NCBI GenBank assembly: GCA_963576725.1
Contig: OY755242.1
Coordinates: 62,190,324-62,254,323 of the forward strand
Length of the DNA: 64,000 nt
From: Azorinus chamasolen
Taxonomy: Eukaryota; Mollusca; Bivalvia; Cardiida; Solecurtidae
Direction of reading: 5' to 3'
Positions 63,357 to 64,000 of the stretch are shown piece after piece. The notes beneath the pieces are model-generated. The model searched no databases. It had not been told where the DNA came from and was given only the letters and a program-made list of their open reading frames with translations. Within the stretch, counting starts at the first letter, position 1. Every line of letters begins with the position of its first letter. The position numbers and the translations under genes were made by a program.

Positions 63357-64000
63357 AACAAGAGGGCCAGAATGGCCCTGAAGCGCTCACCAGACAATCA
63401 GAGGAGAAGATTTTCAAAGTTTTCACTATATGTTTCTATAGAAATTTAGCCGGCCCTGGGGCAGGCCAATTTTGACCCCAGGGACATAATTTATATACCT
63501 TTTGTAGAGGACTTGAATATGATGCTTTGAGACAAATATGAAAGCTGAGAACCTTTCAGTTTCAGAGAAGATTTTCAAAGTTTTCTCTATATGTTTCTAC
63601 TGAAAACTTCCCAGCCCTGGGGCTGGGCCAATTTTGACCCCAGGGCCATAATTTATATAACTTTTGTAGAGGACTTAAACATGATGCTATGTGCCAAATA
63701 TGAAAGCTGAGAACTTTCTAGTTTCAGAGGAGAAGATTTTCAAAGTTTTCACTATTTGTTTCTATTGAAAACTGCCCACCCCTGGGGCGGGGCCAATTTT
63801 GACCCTAGGGCCATAATTTATATAACTTTTGAAGAAGACCTGAAAATGATGCTCTGTGCCAAACATGAAAGCTGAGAGCCTTCCAGTTTCAGAGGAGAAG
63901 ATTTTCAAAGATTTCACTATTTGTTTCTACTGAAAACTGCCCACCCCTGGTGCGGGGCCAATTTTGACACCAGGGTCATAATTTATATAACTTTTGTAGA
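63357..64000 (+). mobile_element. Family K element, running off the window
   Basis: Starts ACAAGAGGGCCAGAATGGCC and TGAAGCGCTCACCAGACAAT, then four core units of about 160 bp (GGCCAATTTTGACCCC, ATAATTTATATAACTTTTGT). Truncated by the window end. Opposite in orientation to the copy at 59831-61489, so the two hairpin ends face each other about 1.9 kb apart. Confidence 0.85.

Overview
This looks like a nuclear genome window from a lophotrochozoan animal, most likely a bivalve mollusc. It has AT-rich, intron-bearing genes with GT/AG junctions. It also has dense short palindromic transposons and tandem-core elements of the kind known from bivalves (pearl / Helentron-derived type, about 160 bp units), plus degraded retroelement genes. 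The assignment rests on repeat style and is an inference.

Only one gene family is convincing. Three paralogous two-exon genes lie in it: gene 1 (minus, exons 16338-16462 and 12454-12874), gene 2 (plus, exons 29346-29467 and 32628-33684) and gene 3 (minus, exon 2 at 40405-40879, exon 1 remnant at 44116-44180). A fourth, orphan first-exon remnant lies at 25533-25600. All share one phase-2 intron of 3.2-3.5 kb at the same codon and a core containing IGETLD, IPTI and DNRRLWVF. Their C-termini differ: genes 1 and 2 end in CaaX-type boxes (CTIL, CIIL) and gene 3 ends in a hydrophobic tail anchor. The core layout resembles the ParB/sulfiredoxin fold, which I offer as a hypothesis. Exon 1 of gene 3 appears to have been cut by a 5.7 kb foldback element.

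Layout. 72-5354: foldback element 1, with 1.9 kb inverted arms around a broken orphan gene. 5395-6537: LINE-type reverse transcriptase relic split by a MITE. 6.8-16.3 kb: dense MITEs, a minisatellite and gene 1. 17-29 kb: palindromic repeats, tandem-core elements, MITEs and the orphan exon. 29.3-33.7 kb: gene 2. 33.7-40.4 kb: MITEs and a 43-bp array. 40.4-44.2 kb: gene 3, with a 60-bp minisatellite in its intron. 44.2-49.9 kb: foldback element 2 carrying a retroelement gag-like relic. 50.1-53.9 kb: two tandem-core elements. 54-64 kb: MITEs, a tRNA-like sequence, a weak candidate gene and two more tandem-core elements.

Family labels used below. TTAA-flanked, piggyBac-like MITEs (ends TTAACCC...GGGTTAA): A, B, C, D, L. 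TA-flanked, Tc/mariner or pogo-like MITEs (ends TACAGT...ACTGTA): E, F, G, H. I is a palindrome built on GACGATTCTAAAGAGTGGTC. J is built on TTTTTCACACGTGTGAAAAA. K is the tandem-core element with a GGGCCAGAATGGCCC terminal hairpin. Most MITE families share the same hairpin apex, GCTCCTATAGGAGC. Coordinates of degenerate repeats are approximate to about 10-20 bp.
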